Source of the DNA: Variovorax paradoxus
GTDB taxonomy: Bacteria > Pseudomonadota > Gammaproteobacteria > Burkholderiales > Burkholderiaceae_C
NCBI RefSeq assembly: GCF_018614955.1
Contig: NZ_JAGGNV010000023.1
Location: forward strand, 1-50,905
DNA: 50,905 nucleotides
Direction: 5' to 3'
The notes below the pieces were generated by a model, which ran no database searches, was not told the origin of the DNA, and saw nothing but the letters and a program-made list of their open reading frames with translations. Made by a program: the position numbers and the translations under genes. Shown here in pieces: positions 28,253 through 37,211 of this stretch. Position 1 is the stretch's first letter. Each line of letters opens with the position of its first letter.

Positions 28253-29631
28253 CACGCGGCCTCCGCAAACGAGCGGGCGATCGCCGGCACATCGGTGTTC
28301 GGGCCCTTCTGGTCGCCGGGGTCGGCGCCCTGGGCGCGCAGCGTGCGCTGCAGCTTGGCGACGTCCACGTGGCGCACCGGCACGCCCGCGTCGAGCGCCA
28401 GTGCCGCGGCCACGCCGGTGGCCTCGCCCATCGCCATGCAGGGCGGGATCTCGCGCGAGATCTTCTGCGCCGCCGAGGTCGCCGAGTAGTGGCGGCCGGC
28501 CACCAGCAGGTTCTCCACGCTGCGCGGCAGCAGGGTGCGCAACGGGTAGTAGTAGTCGCGGCCGCGCGCTACGCTGTCCTCGAAGCGGGTGCGCTGGGCC
28601 AGGTCTTCCTTGGTCATCACGTACTCGCCTTCGAGCAGCCGGGTCTGGCGGATGCCGGTTTGCGGCGCCATGTCGACCAGGTAGCAGTTCTTGAAGCCGG
28701 GCATCCGGGCGCGGACGAAGTCGATCACCTTGTGGATCGTGCTGCGGCCCTGCACTTCGGCGCGCGTCAGGTCGGCCACCTTCAGGCCGTCGAGTCCAGG
28801 CATGTGCGGGCAGTTGCACCAGACGATGCCCGGCAGCGGCGTCTTGAGCCACCAGTTCTCCCAGGCGCCGCCCAGCATGTGCTTGACCTCGCGGTCCAGG
28901 GCCTGGAAGGCCTGCGGCTCCTCGCTCTCGAAGCGCTCGGCCTCGTCGGTGTCGACGCCGCCGAGCCGGAAGACGGTGGTCACGATGTAGGCACCGCTGA
29001 TGTGGGGCGCGCCGGCCGATGCCGCGACATCGAGGTCGCCGGTGGTGTCGATCACCACCTTGCCCAGGATCGCTTCACGCCCGCCCTTGGTCTCGCAGAC
29101 CACGCCCTTGACCTTGCCGTCCTCCACCAGCGTGCGGGAGAACCACGAGTGCAGGCGCAGCTCGATGCCGGCCTGCTGCACCATCTCGAGCGAGGTGCGC
29201 TTCCACGCGTCGGGGTCGAAGGCGGCAGCGAAGCAGATCGGATGCGGCTTCTGCTTGCTGTGGAAGTCGTAGGTGCCCCAGCGCTTCCAGCGCCGCACCG
29301 CGTCGGGCATGCTGCCCCACTCGTGCTGCTTCGGGTATTCAGCCAGGCCGAGCGCGGCCATGCGATCGATCATCTCGAGGCAGATGCCGCGCACCGAGAT
29401 CTCTCTCTGGTGGCTGTCCCACATGTCGTCGAGCACCAGCACCATGCCGCCCGAGGCGAGGCCGCCGAGGTGGTTGTAGCGCTCCAGCAGCGTCACGCTC
29501 GCGCCGTTGCGCGCAGCCGCAATGGCCGCGGCTTGGCCCGCGGGGCCGCCGCCGACCACCACCACATCCGATTCGGCTGCCACACGAACGTCGTGCGCAG
29601 ACTCCTGCATCCAGTCGCCGATACGGCTCAT
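28252..29631 (-). CDS. FAD-dependent oxidoreductase (FAD_oxidored type)
   Basis: A 459-residue flavoprotein. After an 18-residue leader the dinucleotide-binding motif SDVVVVGGGPAGQAAAIAAA appears, then GASVTLLERYNHLGGLASGG. A GKVVIDTTGDLDVAASAGAP segment and the C-terminal ENLLVAGRHYSATSAAQKI plus MAMGEATGVAAALALD complete the fold. This matches the PF12831 family, found in varied oxidations and often of unknown substrate. A strong AGGAGA precedes the ATG at 29631. It sits between transporter genes and CoA-ester enzymes, so it probably acts on the imported compound. Confidence 0.85.
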   Translation of the reverse strand: MSRIGDWMQESAHDVRVAAESDVVVVGGGPAGQAAAIAAARNGASVTLLERYNHLGGLASGGMVLVLDDMWDSHQREISVRGICLEMIDRMAALGLAEYPKQHEWGSMPDAVRRWKRWGTYDFHSKQKPHPICFAAAFDPDAWKRTSLEMVQQAGIELRLHSWFSRTLVEDGKVKGVVCETKGGREAILGKVVIDTTGDLDVAASAGAPHISGAYIVTTVFRLGGVDTDEAERFESEEPQAFQALDREVKHMLGGAWENWWLKTPLPGIVWCNCPHMPGLDGLKVADLTRAEVQGRSTIHKVIDFVRARMPGFKNCYLVDMAPQTGIRQTRLLEGEYVMTKEDLAQRTRFEDSVARGRDYYYPLRTLLPRSVENLLVAGRHYSATSAAQKISREIPPCMAMGEATGVAAALALDAGVPVRHVDVAKLQRTLRAQGADPGDQKGPNTDVPAIARSFAEAA

Positions 29632-29675
29632 AGCTAATCTCCTGTTTGTCCTGTTTGAAATGTCGAGGTGGGCAC

Positions 29676-30524
29676 TCAGTGCGTGCTTTCCGGATGCCAG
29701 CGAATGATCCAGCGCTCGGCCAGGGTCACGAGCAGGAAGAACAAGCCCGAAAGGCTCGCGCTCATGACGATCGCGGCATACAGCAGCGGAGAGTCGAAGT
29801 TGAAGGTGGCCTGAAGAATCATGGCGCCGATGCCGACCGTGGCGCCCACCCATTCGCCGACGACCGCGCCGATCACGCACATCGATGCCGCGATGCGCAG
29901 GGCCGAGAACAGGTAGGGCAGCGCGTTCAGGAGCCGCAGGCGGAAGAAGATCTCCGTCTTGCTGGCCGACAGCACGCGCATCAGCTCCATCGCCTGCGGG
30001 TTTACCGATTCGAGGCCGCGCACCATGTTCACCAGCGTCGGGAAGAAGCACACCAGCGCCGCGATGGTGATCTTGGGCTCCATGCCGTTGCCCATGATCA
30101 GCACCAGCACCGGGGCCTTGGCCACCAGCGGCACGGCGTTGAACATCAGCACCACCGGAAAGAAGATGTCCTGCAGCGTCTTGTTGTGCACGAAGACCGT
30201 CGCGATGGCGATCGCGGCCAGGTTGCCGAGCAGGAAGCCGCCGGCCGCTTCCATCGCGGTGGGGATCAGGTTGTCGAGCAGGCCAGCGCGCTTGGCGTAG
30301 AGCGTTTCCAGCACCGCCCATGGCGTGGGCGCGATGAAGGGCTTGACGTCGAAGATCGCGATGACGGCCCACCACAGCACGACGAGGCCGACGATGCCGA
30401 GCGCCGGCAGGATGCGGCGGCGCCAGATGCGCCGCTGCCGCGCGGCCGCCCAGGCGAGGTATTCGGGGTCGGCGGGAGCTTGAGCCAGGCCGGTCACCGG
30501 GGTCTCGATGGAACTGGTGGTCAT
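29676..30524 (-). CDS. ABC transporter permease (SsuC/TauC type)
   Basis: A 282-residue inner-membrane permease of the nitrate/sulfonate/taurine class. About six TM segments; TM1 is ILPALGIVGLVVLWWAVIAIF, and FIAPTPWAVLETLYAKR is the typical segment after it. The EAA-type loop RVLSASKTEIFFRLRLLNALPY (about 183-204) contacts the ATPase. It follows the ATPase gene by 12 bp. The binding-protein type (NMT1) does not identify the substrate; aromatic acids, sulfonates and pyrimidine precursors are all handled by this class. Confidence 0.92.
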   Translation of the reverse strand: MTTSSIETPVTGLAQAPADPEYLAWAAARQRRIWRRRILPALGIVGLVVLWWAVIAIFDVKPFIAPTPWAVLETLYAKRAGLLDNLIPTAMEAAGGFLLGNLAAIAIATVFVHNKTLQDIFFPVVLMFNAVPLVAKAPVLVLIMGNGMEPKITIAALVCFFPTLVNMVRGLESVNPQAMELMRVLSASKTEIFFRLRLLNALPYLFSALRIAASMCVIGAVVGEWVGATVGIGAMILQATFNFDSPLLYAAIVMSASLSGLFFLLVTLAERWIIRWHPESTH

Positions 30525-30536
30525 GTCGGCCTCCCG

Positions 30537-31319
30537 TCAGCAGGTTTCCAGCACGCGCCGCAGATGCGCGGTGAGGCGCACGAACTCGGGGGTCTCGCGG
30601 ATGTCCAGCGTGCGGTCTTCGGGCAGCTCGACCGCCACGATCTCGCGCACGCGGCCCGGATTGGCGGCCAGCATCAGCACGCGCTGGCCCAGATAGGCCG
30701 CTTCGTGGATGCTGTGGGTGACGAACAGGATCGTCACGCCGGTTTCCTTCCAGACGCGCCGGATCTCCTCGTTGAGCCGGTCGCGCGTGATCTCGTCGAG
30801 CGCGCCGAAGGGTTCGTCCATCAGCAGGATCTTCGGGTCGCTGGCCAGTGCGCGCGCGATCGACACGCGCTGGCGCTGGCCGCCCGACAGCTCGTGGGGC
30901 CAGGCCTGCGCCTTGTCCTTCAGGCCGACCAGTTCGAGCAGCTCCTGCGGCGAGCGGCGCCCCTTGCGGCTCGCGCCGCCGCCCACCTGGAGCGGCAGCT
31001 CGACGTTCTGCAGCGCCGTGCGCCACGGCAAGAGCGCCGCGTCCTGGAACACGAAGCCGATGTCGCGGTTCTTGCGCGCGGTCTGCGGGCTGGCGGAGAG
31101 CACCTCGATCTTTCCGCGGCTCGGCTCCAGCAGGTCGGCCACCACGCGCAGGAAGGTCGACTTGCCGCAGCCCGAGGGGCCGAGCAAGGTCAGGAACTCT
31201 CCGTGGGCGACGTCGAGATCCAGGCTCTTGATCGCGGTCACATCGCGGCGCTCGGTGAAGAAGCGCATGCCGATGTCGCGGCAGGAGATCGCGGGCGCGC
31301 TGTTCAACACGGCGACCAT
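30537..31319 (-). CDS. ABC transporter ATP-binding protein (SsuB/TauB type)
   Basis: A 260-residue ATPase with Walker A GPSGCGKST (about 47-55), Q-loop VFQDAALLPW, signature LSGGQRQRVSIARAL, Walker B ILLMDEPFGALD and the switch His in FVTHSIHEA. The LLPWRT sequence is usual in nitrate/sulfonate-type ATPases. It lies 4 bp after the binding-protein gene and energises the permease at 29676-30524. Confidence 0.95.
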   Translation of the reverse strand: MVAVLNSAPAISCRDIGMRFFTERRDVTAIKSLDLDVAHGEFLTLLGPSGCGKSTFLRVVADLLEPSRGKIEVLSASPQTARKNRDIGFVFQDAALLPWRTALQNVELPLQVGGGASRKGRRSPQELLELVGLKDKAQAWPHELSGGQRQRVSIARALASDPKILLMDEPFGALDEITRDRLNEEIRRVWKETGVTILFVTHSIHEAAYLGQRVLMLAANPGRVREIVAVELPEDRTLDIRETPEFVRLTAHLRRVLETC

Positions 31320-31323
31320 GGCA

Positions 31324-32352
31324 TCAAGCCTTCATCCGTGCGGCCGCGCTGGCCTTGAGGCCGTCGAGCCAGAGCAGGTCTTCCACCTTCGGCGTGCGCG
31401 CGGTGAACTGGCCCAGCTCCGCGTACATCGAGATCTGTTCCTGCCAGACCGCCGGGTCCATCGCGCCCCAGCCTTGCGTCTGTGCCAGGCCGCCGAAGCT
31501 GTACGCGAGCATCACGTCGACCGCCACGCGCTCGTCCTCGCGCTTGAGATTGGGATACTCCTTGACCAGCAGGTCGACCGCCTCGTCGCGGTTGGCCTTC
31601 ACGTGCTGCCAGCCGCGGGCGGTGGCGCGCAAGAAGGCCTCGATCACCTTGGGCTGCGTCTCCAGCGTCTTGGTCGACGCGTAGTACGGCAGCGCGTAGA
31701 GCTTCACGCCCGAATCCCACAGCGTCAGATCGACGCGCTCCGGGCCCAGCACCTTGAGCGCCGTCGTGCTCGTGAGCCAGCCCGTGACCACATCGACCTG
31801 GCCCGTCAGCAGCGGCGACATGTCGGCGCCGATGGTGACGACCTTGACCTCCTTCTCCGGGATCTTGTTCTTCGCCAGCAGGGCACGCAGCAGCACGGCC
31901 GCGGTCGACGGGATGCCCACCCGCTTGCCGACCAGGTCGGCCGGCTTGCGCACCGGGTTCTTGGCCAGCGAGAAGAAGGTGAAGGGGTGCTTCTGCGCAC
32001 CCACGGCGAAGCACTTGATCGGCAAGCCCTGCGAGACCGCGAGCATGACGGACGGGCTCGAGGAGACCTGCCCCAGCTCGTAGCGGCCGGAGGCCACGAT
32101 GGCCACGCCATCGATGTTGGGCCCGCCGGGCTGGATCGCGAAATCGATGCCTTCCTGTTCGTAGAAGCCCAGCCGCTTGGCGACCACTTCGCCGATCTGG
32201 TTGACGCCGACGATCCAGCCGAGCTGCATGTTGATGCGGGCCTTGCCCTGCGCGAACGCGTCGATCGACAGCAAGCCGCCGGCCGAAAGTCCGCCGGCAA
32301 TGAGCGAGGTCTTGAGAAGGCTTCGGCGGCCGGAGTCGTGGAGATGCGCCAT
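31324..32352 (-). CDS. NMT1/THI5-like ABC substrate-binding protein
   Basis: A 342-residue periplasmic binding protein. The N-terminus has a twin-arginine-like export signal (GRRSLLKTSLIAGGLSAGG) with likely cleavage near DAFAQG. Family segments: MQLGWIVGVNQIGEVVAKRLGFYEQEGID, PNIDGVAIVASGRYELGQVS, KPADLVGKRVGIPSTAAV. ATG 32352 is chosen over the in-frame ATG at 32373 because AAAAGGA lies just before it. First gene of the catabolic operon. Substrate unknown. Confidence 0.9.
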   Translation of the reverse strand: MAHLHDSGRRSLLKTSLIAGGLSAGGLLSIDAFAQGKARINMQLGWIVGVNQIGEVVAKRLGFYEQEGIDFAIQPGGPNIDGVAIVASGRYELGQVSSSPSVMLAVSQGLPIKCFAVGAQKHPFTFFSLAKNPVRKPADLVGKRVGIPSTAAVLLRALLAKNKIPEKEVKVVTIGADMSPLLTGQVDVVTGWLTSTTALKVLGPERVDLTLWDSGVKLYALPYYASTKTLETQPKVIEAFLRATARGWQHVKANRDEAVDLLVKEYPNLKREDERVAVDVMLAYSFGGLAQTQGWGAMDPAVWQEQISMYAELGQFTARTPKVEDLLWLDGLKASAAARMKA

Positions 32353-32462
32353 GGCAGGTTCCTTTTGATGCAAGAGGATGAAGGCAGTGGACGGATGCTA
32401 GGAGCGCAGGGCGTTGCCTCCAAGAACCGTTTTTCGCAACGGGCGAGCTAAAAATTAGGGCA

Positions 32463-32490
32463 GCCGCTCTCGGCCGGCAAAGCGAGCGGC
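32463..32490 (-). terminator. candidate hairpin after the MFS gene
   Basis: GCCGCTC (32463-32469) pairs with GAGCGGC (32484-32490). On the minus strand, downstream of the MFS stop at 32495, the hairpin is followed after about 8 nt by ATTTTT. The loop is 14 nt, longer than ideal, so this is a moderate candidate. Confidence 0.45.
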
Positions 32491-32494
32491 TTGC

Positions 32495-33743
32495 TCAGCG
32501 GGCGCGCTGCAGCCGCGCGTAACGCGCGATCATCCAGGGCCCCAGCAGCGCGCCCAGGCCGACCGAGCTCCAGGCCGCCACCCAGGCCTGCGTGCTGCCG
32601 ACACCGAATCGGCCCTGGCCCCAGTCCAGCGCGAGGCCGAACACCCAGGGGTTGAGCGCCCCGGCGCCGAAACCCATCACCGAGCGCACCGAGTAGGCGG
32701 CGCCGAGGCGATGCGGGGCCACGCCCTCGGCCAAGGCCGTCGAATAGACCGAGGAATCGGCGATCGCCAGCAGGTTGTAGAGCGCGGCCATCGCGGCCAG
32801 TCCCCACAGCGGCCAGGCCGCCATCCATCCGAAGGCGAAGGACATGCAAAGGCTGGCCAGGCTCGCGATCATCATGATCCGGGCGCGGCCCAGCCGGTCC
32901 GATGCCGCGCCGCCCAGGACGCTGCCGAACACGCTCACCAAGTGGGCGAACGCCGCCATCGCGATGCCGATGCTCTGCACCGGACCCAGCGCGCCCGACG
33001 AGGCCACCAGGTAAGTGGGCAGCCAGGCCCAGGGCCATCAGCTCCCAGCAATGGAAGGCGTAGGCCCAGTTGCCCGCCATGGCCCGCTTGTCGCGAAGTG
33101 TCTCGGCGAGCGCCCGCGCGACGCCGGCCGGTGGCGCCGCGGCAGGCGCAGGCGGGCGCAGGCGCCGCAACGCCTGGACGGTGACAAGGGCGCCGGCCGC
33201 GGTGCAGCCTGCCGCCACGAGGAGCCCGGCGCGCCAGCCCGGCCCGAGCGCCAAACCGGCGACCACCGCCAGCGACAGCGCATAGCCGAAGGAGGAGGCG
33301 GCGATGAACAGCCCCATGGCGCGTCCACGCTCCTGCGGCGCGGCATTGCGCGCCAGCAGCTGCAGGCCCGGCGTGTACGAGGCGCCGGCGCAGAGACCCG
33401 TCAGGCCGTAGAGCAGCGCGGCCGACAGCGGCCCGTTCGCGAACAGCGCGAAGGCCAACGCCGCCGCGGCACCGAGCGCGCTGCCGAGCACGAAGACTCG
33501 ATGCGGGCCGTGGCGATCGGCCAGGAGGCCCACCGCGAACAGCGAAGCGAGGTAGCCCAGGTGCCAGGCGCTCTGCACCGCGCCCGCCTGCGCCGCCGTC
33601 ATGCCCCAGTCGGCCATCACGAAGGGCAGCACGCCGGCGTAGGCAGCGGCGATCATGGCCTGCAGCAGCCGGCTCGCGCACAGCAGCGCTAGCCATCCGC
33701 GCACAGGGCCCGGCGCGAACGCAGAGGCAGGCGGTGACGGCAC
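32495..33743 (-). pseudogene. MFS transporter, frameshifted
   Basis: A major facilitator superfamily gene broken in the middle. The first frame runs from GTG 33743 with the TM1-TM6 half (GWLALLCASRLLQAMIAAAYAG, the loop-2/3 motif VGLLADRHGPHRVFVLGSAL) to about 33020. The frame must then change near 33010-33025 to continue with WLPTYLVASSGALGPVQSI and the TM7-12 half (GGAASDRLGRARIMMIAS) to 32495. A missing GC pair, or one extra base, in the GGGCCTGG stretch would explain it. Repaired, the protein would be about 416 residues, normal for MFS. The start is 2 bp after the GNAT stop, so they were an operon. An assembly error is possible. Confidence 0.85.
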
Positions 33744-33745
33744 GA

Positions 33746-34273
33746 CTACTTGCCGGCCAGGTCGCGCAGCGAGCGCTGCATCAGCACGGTGTCGACCCAC
33801 TGCCCGAACTTGAAGCCGACCTGGCGCAGAACGCCCACGCGCTCGAAACCCAGGCTCTCGTGCAGGCGGATCGAGCCGGCATTGGTGCTGTTGCCGACGA
33901 TCACCACCATCTGCGAGAAGCCGCCCGCGGCGCAGCGCGCAAGCAGCGTCTCCAGCAGGGCCCGGCCGACGCCGCGGCCCTGCTGGCCAGGCGCGACGTA
34001 GATCGAGTTCTCGACCGTGTGCCGGTAGGCCGGCCGCGACCGGTAGGCGTCGGCGTAGGCGTAGCCCACCACCCGGCCGTCCGCCATCGCCACCAGGTAG
34101 GGCAGCCCGAGCCGCAGCACCTCGGCGCGCCGCGACAGCATCTCGATCGCGGTCGGTGGCTCCTCCTCGAAGGAGCACAGGTCGTTCAGCACGTAGTGGC
34201 TGTAGATGGATTGGATGGCAGCCATGTGATGCGCTTCGGCATCCATGACCTCCACCGGGGAATTCGGGTTCAT
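33746..34273 (-). CDS. GNAT acetyltransferase (phosphinothricin/methionine sulfoximine type)
   Basis: A 175-residue GNAT enzyme of the Pat/MddA class, which N-acetylates glutamate analogues such as methionine sulfoximine and phosphinothricin. Signs are AIQSIYSHYVLNDLCSFEEEPP, GYAYADAYRSRPAYRHTVENSIYV, the acetyl-CoA loop QQGRGVGRAL (Q/RxxGxG/A), and NAGSIRLHESLGFERVG. It precedes an MFS exporter gene (broken) and is divergent from a LysR gene, a typical detoxification layout. The precise substrate is inferred from family. Confidence 0.9.
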   Translation of the reverse strand: MNPNSPVEVMDAEAHHMAAIQSIYSHYVLNDLCSFEEEPPTAIEMLSRRAEVLRLGLPYLVAMADGRVVGYAYADAYRSRPAYRHTVENSIYVAPGQQGRGVGRALLETLLARCAAGGFSQMVVIVGNSTNAGSIRLHESLGFERVGVLRQVGFKFGQWVDTVLMQRSLRDLAGK

Positions 34274-34377
34274 ACGGCTCTCGCTTCGTTCTTGCGCGCT
34301 TTGGATTGACCTCGATGTTGACGGCCGCTCACGGATAAATGAAGCTTCTGCTATCTATACGATGCATAAACAATACT

Positions 34378-35283
34378 TTGGATAAATCCCTGAACCTGGA
34401 CCAGCTGAAGTCCTTTGCGCTGGTCATCGAGACCGGCAGCTTTTCGGCCGCAGCAGAACGGCTCGGCCTCACGCAGCCGGCGGTGAGCCTGCAGCTGCGG
34501 CAACTGGAGCGCCGGTTGTCGGTGCGGCTGATCGAGCGCGTCGGCAAACGCGCCCGGCCCACCACGGCCGGCACCGAGCTGCTGCGTCATGTGCAGCAGA
34601 TCGAGAGCGCGGTCGAAGCCGCCGTCGATGCGCTGGCCGAGCACGCGAGCGGCATCAGCGGCCGGGTGCGACTGGGCTGCGGCGCCACCGCCTGCCTGCA
34701 CTTCCTGCCCCCGGTCCTGCGCGGGCTGCGCGAGCGCTACCCGGCGCTGGGCATCGTGGTCGGCACGGGCAACACCGACGAGTACGTGCGCAAGGTGGAG
34801 GAGAACACCGTCGATCTCGCGCTGGTGACCCTGCCGGCGAGCGGCCGCGCGCTGGTCGTCATGCCGGTGCTGCAGGACGAGTTCGTCGCCATCGGACGCA
34901 AGGACCAGGCCCCGCTCAAGGCACGCGTCGCGCCGGGCGATCTGCAGGGCCTGCCGCTGGTGCTCTTCGAGCCGGCGGCCAATACGCGCCGGCTGATCGA
35001 CCACTGGTTCGCGGCCGCGGGCCTGACGCCGCGGCCCGTGATGGAGCTGGGCAGCGTCGAGGCCATCAAGGAGATGGTGGCCGCAGGACTGGGCTACGGC
35101 ATCGTCCCAGGCATGTCGGTGGCCGGCCGCGCGGCCCATCCCGAGCTGAAGGTGAGCCGGCTGCAGCCGCGCATGCAGCGCACGCTGGCGCTGGTCGTGC
35201 GGCGCGACAAGCCGGTCAGCAGGGGCATGCGGCTGGTGCTCGACGCCATCGTCGCGGCTGGCAAGGCCCGAGCGCCTCGATAG
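34378..35283 (+). CDS. LysR-family transcriptional regulator
   Basis: A LysR regulator, 301 residues from TTG 34378 or 314 from ATG 34339. The helix-turn-helix is LDQLKSFALVIETGSFSAAAERLGLTQPAVSLQLRQLE. The shorter start is preferred because the conserved LDQLKSF block then begins within eight residues, and because the extra 13 codons (34339-34377) are AT-rich and promoter-like; neither start has a clear ribosome binding site. The effector domain covers about residues 90-290. Being divergent from the GNAT-MFS pair, it probably controls that pair. Confidence 0.85.
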   Translation: MDKSLNLDQLKSFALVIETGSFSAAAERLGLTQPAVSLQLRQLERRLSVRLIERVGKRARPTTAGTELLRHVQQIESAVEAAVDALAEHASGISGRVRLGCGATACLHFLPPVLRGLRERYPALGIVVGTGNTDEYVRKVEENTVDLALVTLPASGRALVVMPVLQDEFVAIGRKDQAPLKARVAPGDLQGLPLVLFEPAANTRRLIDHWFAAAGLTPRPVMELGSVEAIKEMVAAGLGYGIVPGMSVAGRAAHPELKVSRLQPRMQRTLALVVRRDKPVSRGMRLVLDAIVAAGKARAPR

Positions 35284-35296
35284 GGGCAGGCGGCAT

Positions 35297-36331
35297 TCAG
35301 CGCGCCGGCAGGCGCGCGTTGCCCACCAGCCGCCGCTGCGTCGGAAACAGCGACCAGCCCCAGCGCTGCTGCGCGTAGCCCCAGAGCCCCTGCTTGAAGA
35401 AGATGGTGACCACGATCGCCAGCAGGCCGAGACCCAGCAGGTACCAGGTGCCGTAGTCGCTGAAGAACTTGTTGAGCGCCCAGAAGATCAGCGCGCCGAC
35501 CAGCGGCCCCTCGATGCGGCCGATGCCGCCGATCACCACCATGAAGATCGCAAACGCGGTCCAGTTCACGCTGAAGGCAGCGTCGGGACTGATGCGCAGA
35601 TTGCCCACGAAATAGAGCGCACCCGCCAGCCCGGCGCCGAAGGCGGCGACCACGTACACCGCGAGCTTCATGCGCACCACCGGAATGCCCTGCGATTCGG
35701 CCGCCACCTCGTTGTCGCGGATCGCGAGCAGCGCGAGGCCGCGCTTGCTGCGCAGGAACAGGTAGACCAGCGCGATCGCCGCCACCACGCAGGCCAGCGC
35801 CATCCAGTAGGTCACGCTCTCTCGCGTCGCGCGCTCGATGCCGCGCAGCGCGGTGAGCGTGGTGCCGGAGCCGCCGCCCACGGCCGAGACGTTGGCGAAG
35901 CTCAGGCGGAACACCTCGGCGATCACCCAGGTGCCGATCGCGAAGTAGCCGCCCGAGAGGCGGAAGGCGACGAAGGACACCGGCACCGCGATGGCAGCTG
36001 CCGCCAGCGCGCCCAGCGGAATGGCAATGAAGGGATTGACGCCGGCGAAGTTGCCGAGCATCAGCATCACGTAGCCGCCGAAGCCGAAGAAGGCCTGCTG
36101 GCCGATGCTGACCATGCCGCCGTAGCCGGCGAGCAGGTTCCACATCATTGCGAAGATGAAGTAGCAGGCGATCTCGACGAACTCGCGCATCCAGCTCGAT
36201 TCGCCCCAGAAAGGCAGGCTGGCGGCGAGCACGATCAGCACCGCAGCCACCACCAGCGCGGCGCGGCTCGCGGCCGTGCTGCGCACGACGTCGAAGGCCG
36301 GGTTCGGGGTCAGGACCGGATTCTTGGTCAT
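35297..36331 (-). CDS. livM: branched-chain-type ABC transporter permease LivM
   Basis: A 344-residue permease of the LivM family with about nine TM segments. NLLAGYGGMVSIGQQAFFGFGGYV and the C-terminal GLAGALYFVGNLRISPDAAF, VVIGGIGRIEGPLVGALIFW are characteristic. It follows livH by 4 bp and ends the long hydroquinone operon. Convergent with the LysR gene at 35283. In this context it more likely imports the aromatic or alicyclic substrate, or an acid derived from it, than branched amino acids. Confidence 0.93.
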   Translation of the reverse strand: MTKNPVLTPNPAFDVVRSTAASRAALVVAAVLIVLAASLPFWGESSWMREFVEIACYFIFAMMWNLLAGYGGMVSIGQQAFFGFGGYVMLMLGNFAGVNPFIAIPLGALAAAAIAVPVSFVAFRLSGGYFAIGTWVIAEVFRLSFANVSAVGGGSGTTLTALRGIERATRESVTYWMALACVVAAIALVYLFLRSKRGLALLAIRDNEVAAESQGIPVVRMKLAVYVVAAFGAGLAGALYFVGNLRISPDAAFSVNWTAFAIFMVVIGGIGRIEGPLVGALIFWALNKFFSDYGTWYLLGLGLLAIVVTIFFKQGLWGYAQQRWGWSLFPTQRRLVGNARLPAR

Positions 36332-36335
36332 CGCG

Positions 36336-37196
36336 TCAGCCTCGCGTCTTGGGGAAGAGCCCTTGAGGGCGAAGCACCAGCACCAGCAGGAACACGATGT
36401 GCCCGACCCAGATGCCCCAGCCCGGATCGAGCCGGAAGCCGATCTGCTGCGTGATGCCGAGGATCATCGCGCCCGCGAGCGTGCCCCAGAAGGAGCCCAT
36501 GCCGCCGATGATCACGGCCTCGAAGGCGAACAGCAGCAACAGCGGCCCGTCGGAGGGCGACACCGTCGTGCGCATGCCCTGCAGCGCGCCGGCCACCGCG
36601 ATCAGCACGAAGGCGATGGCGGTGGCGAAGGCATAGACCCTCTTCGCGTTGAGCCCCATGAGCTCGGCGATCTCGCGATCGTCCGACACGGCGCGGAATG
36701 AGCGGCCGAGCGCCGTGCGCGCGAACAGCCATTGCAGCGCCGCCGTCGCAAGCACCGCGATCGCCAGCACCACCAATGGCAGCACGCCCAGCGACAGCGA
36801 CTCGCCGATGGAGAGCCCCAGGGTGTTGAGGCCGCCGGTCTCGATCGATCGTGGATCGGCCGAGAACAGTTCCAAGAGCAGGTTCTGGATCACGATCGAG
36901 AGGCCGAAGGTCACGACCAGCGAGGGCAGCGGGTCCTTGCCCAGCGTGCCGTTGAGCACGTAGCGCTGTAGCGCATAGCCGAAGGCGAAGGCCAGCGGCA
37001 GAACCGCGAGCGCGACCAGCAACGGCGCGCCACCGGCGAGCGTGGTGCCCGCGATCACCGCGAAGGCGCCGAGGATGATGAAGTCGCCCTGCGCGGTGTT
37101 GGTGAGCCGCATGACGCCGAACATCAGCGACTGGCCGAGCGCGAACAGGGTGTAGAGGCCGCCGAGGAGGATGCCCTGGAGAAGAATTTCGAGCAC
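36336..37196 (-). CDS. livH: branched-chain-type ABC transporter permease LivH
   Basis: A 286-residue LivH-type permease with about eight TM segments. Start is GTG at 37196, preceded by AGGAG at 7 bp. QGILLGGLYTLFALGQSLMFGVMRLTNTAQGDF is the family N-terminus; AGALQGMRTTVSPSDG, AFEAVIIGGMGSFWGTLAGAMILG is the C-terminal signature. Partner of LivM in the membrane channel, 15 bp after livF. Confidence 0.94.
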   Translation of the reverse strand: MLEILLQGILLGGLYTLFALGQSLMFGVMRLTNTAQGDFIILGAFAVIAGTTLAGGAPLLVALAVLPLAFAFGYALQRYVLNGTLGKDPLPSLVVTFGLSIVIQNLLLELFSADPRSIETGGLNTLGLSIGESLSLGVLPLVVLAIAVLATAALQWLFARTALGRSFRAVSDDREIAELMGLNAKRVYAFATAIAFVLIAVAGALQGMRTTVSPSDGPLLLLFAFEAVIIGGMGSFWGTLAGAMILGITQQIGFRLDPGWGIWVGHIVFLLVLVLRPQGLFPKTRG

Positions 37197-37211
37197 GCGA
37201 TATCTCCTGGC

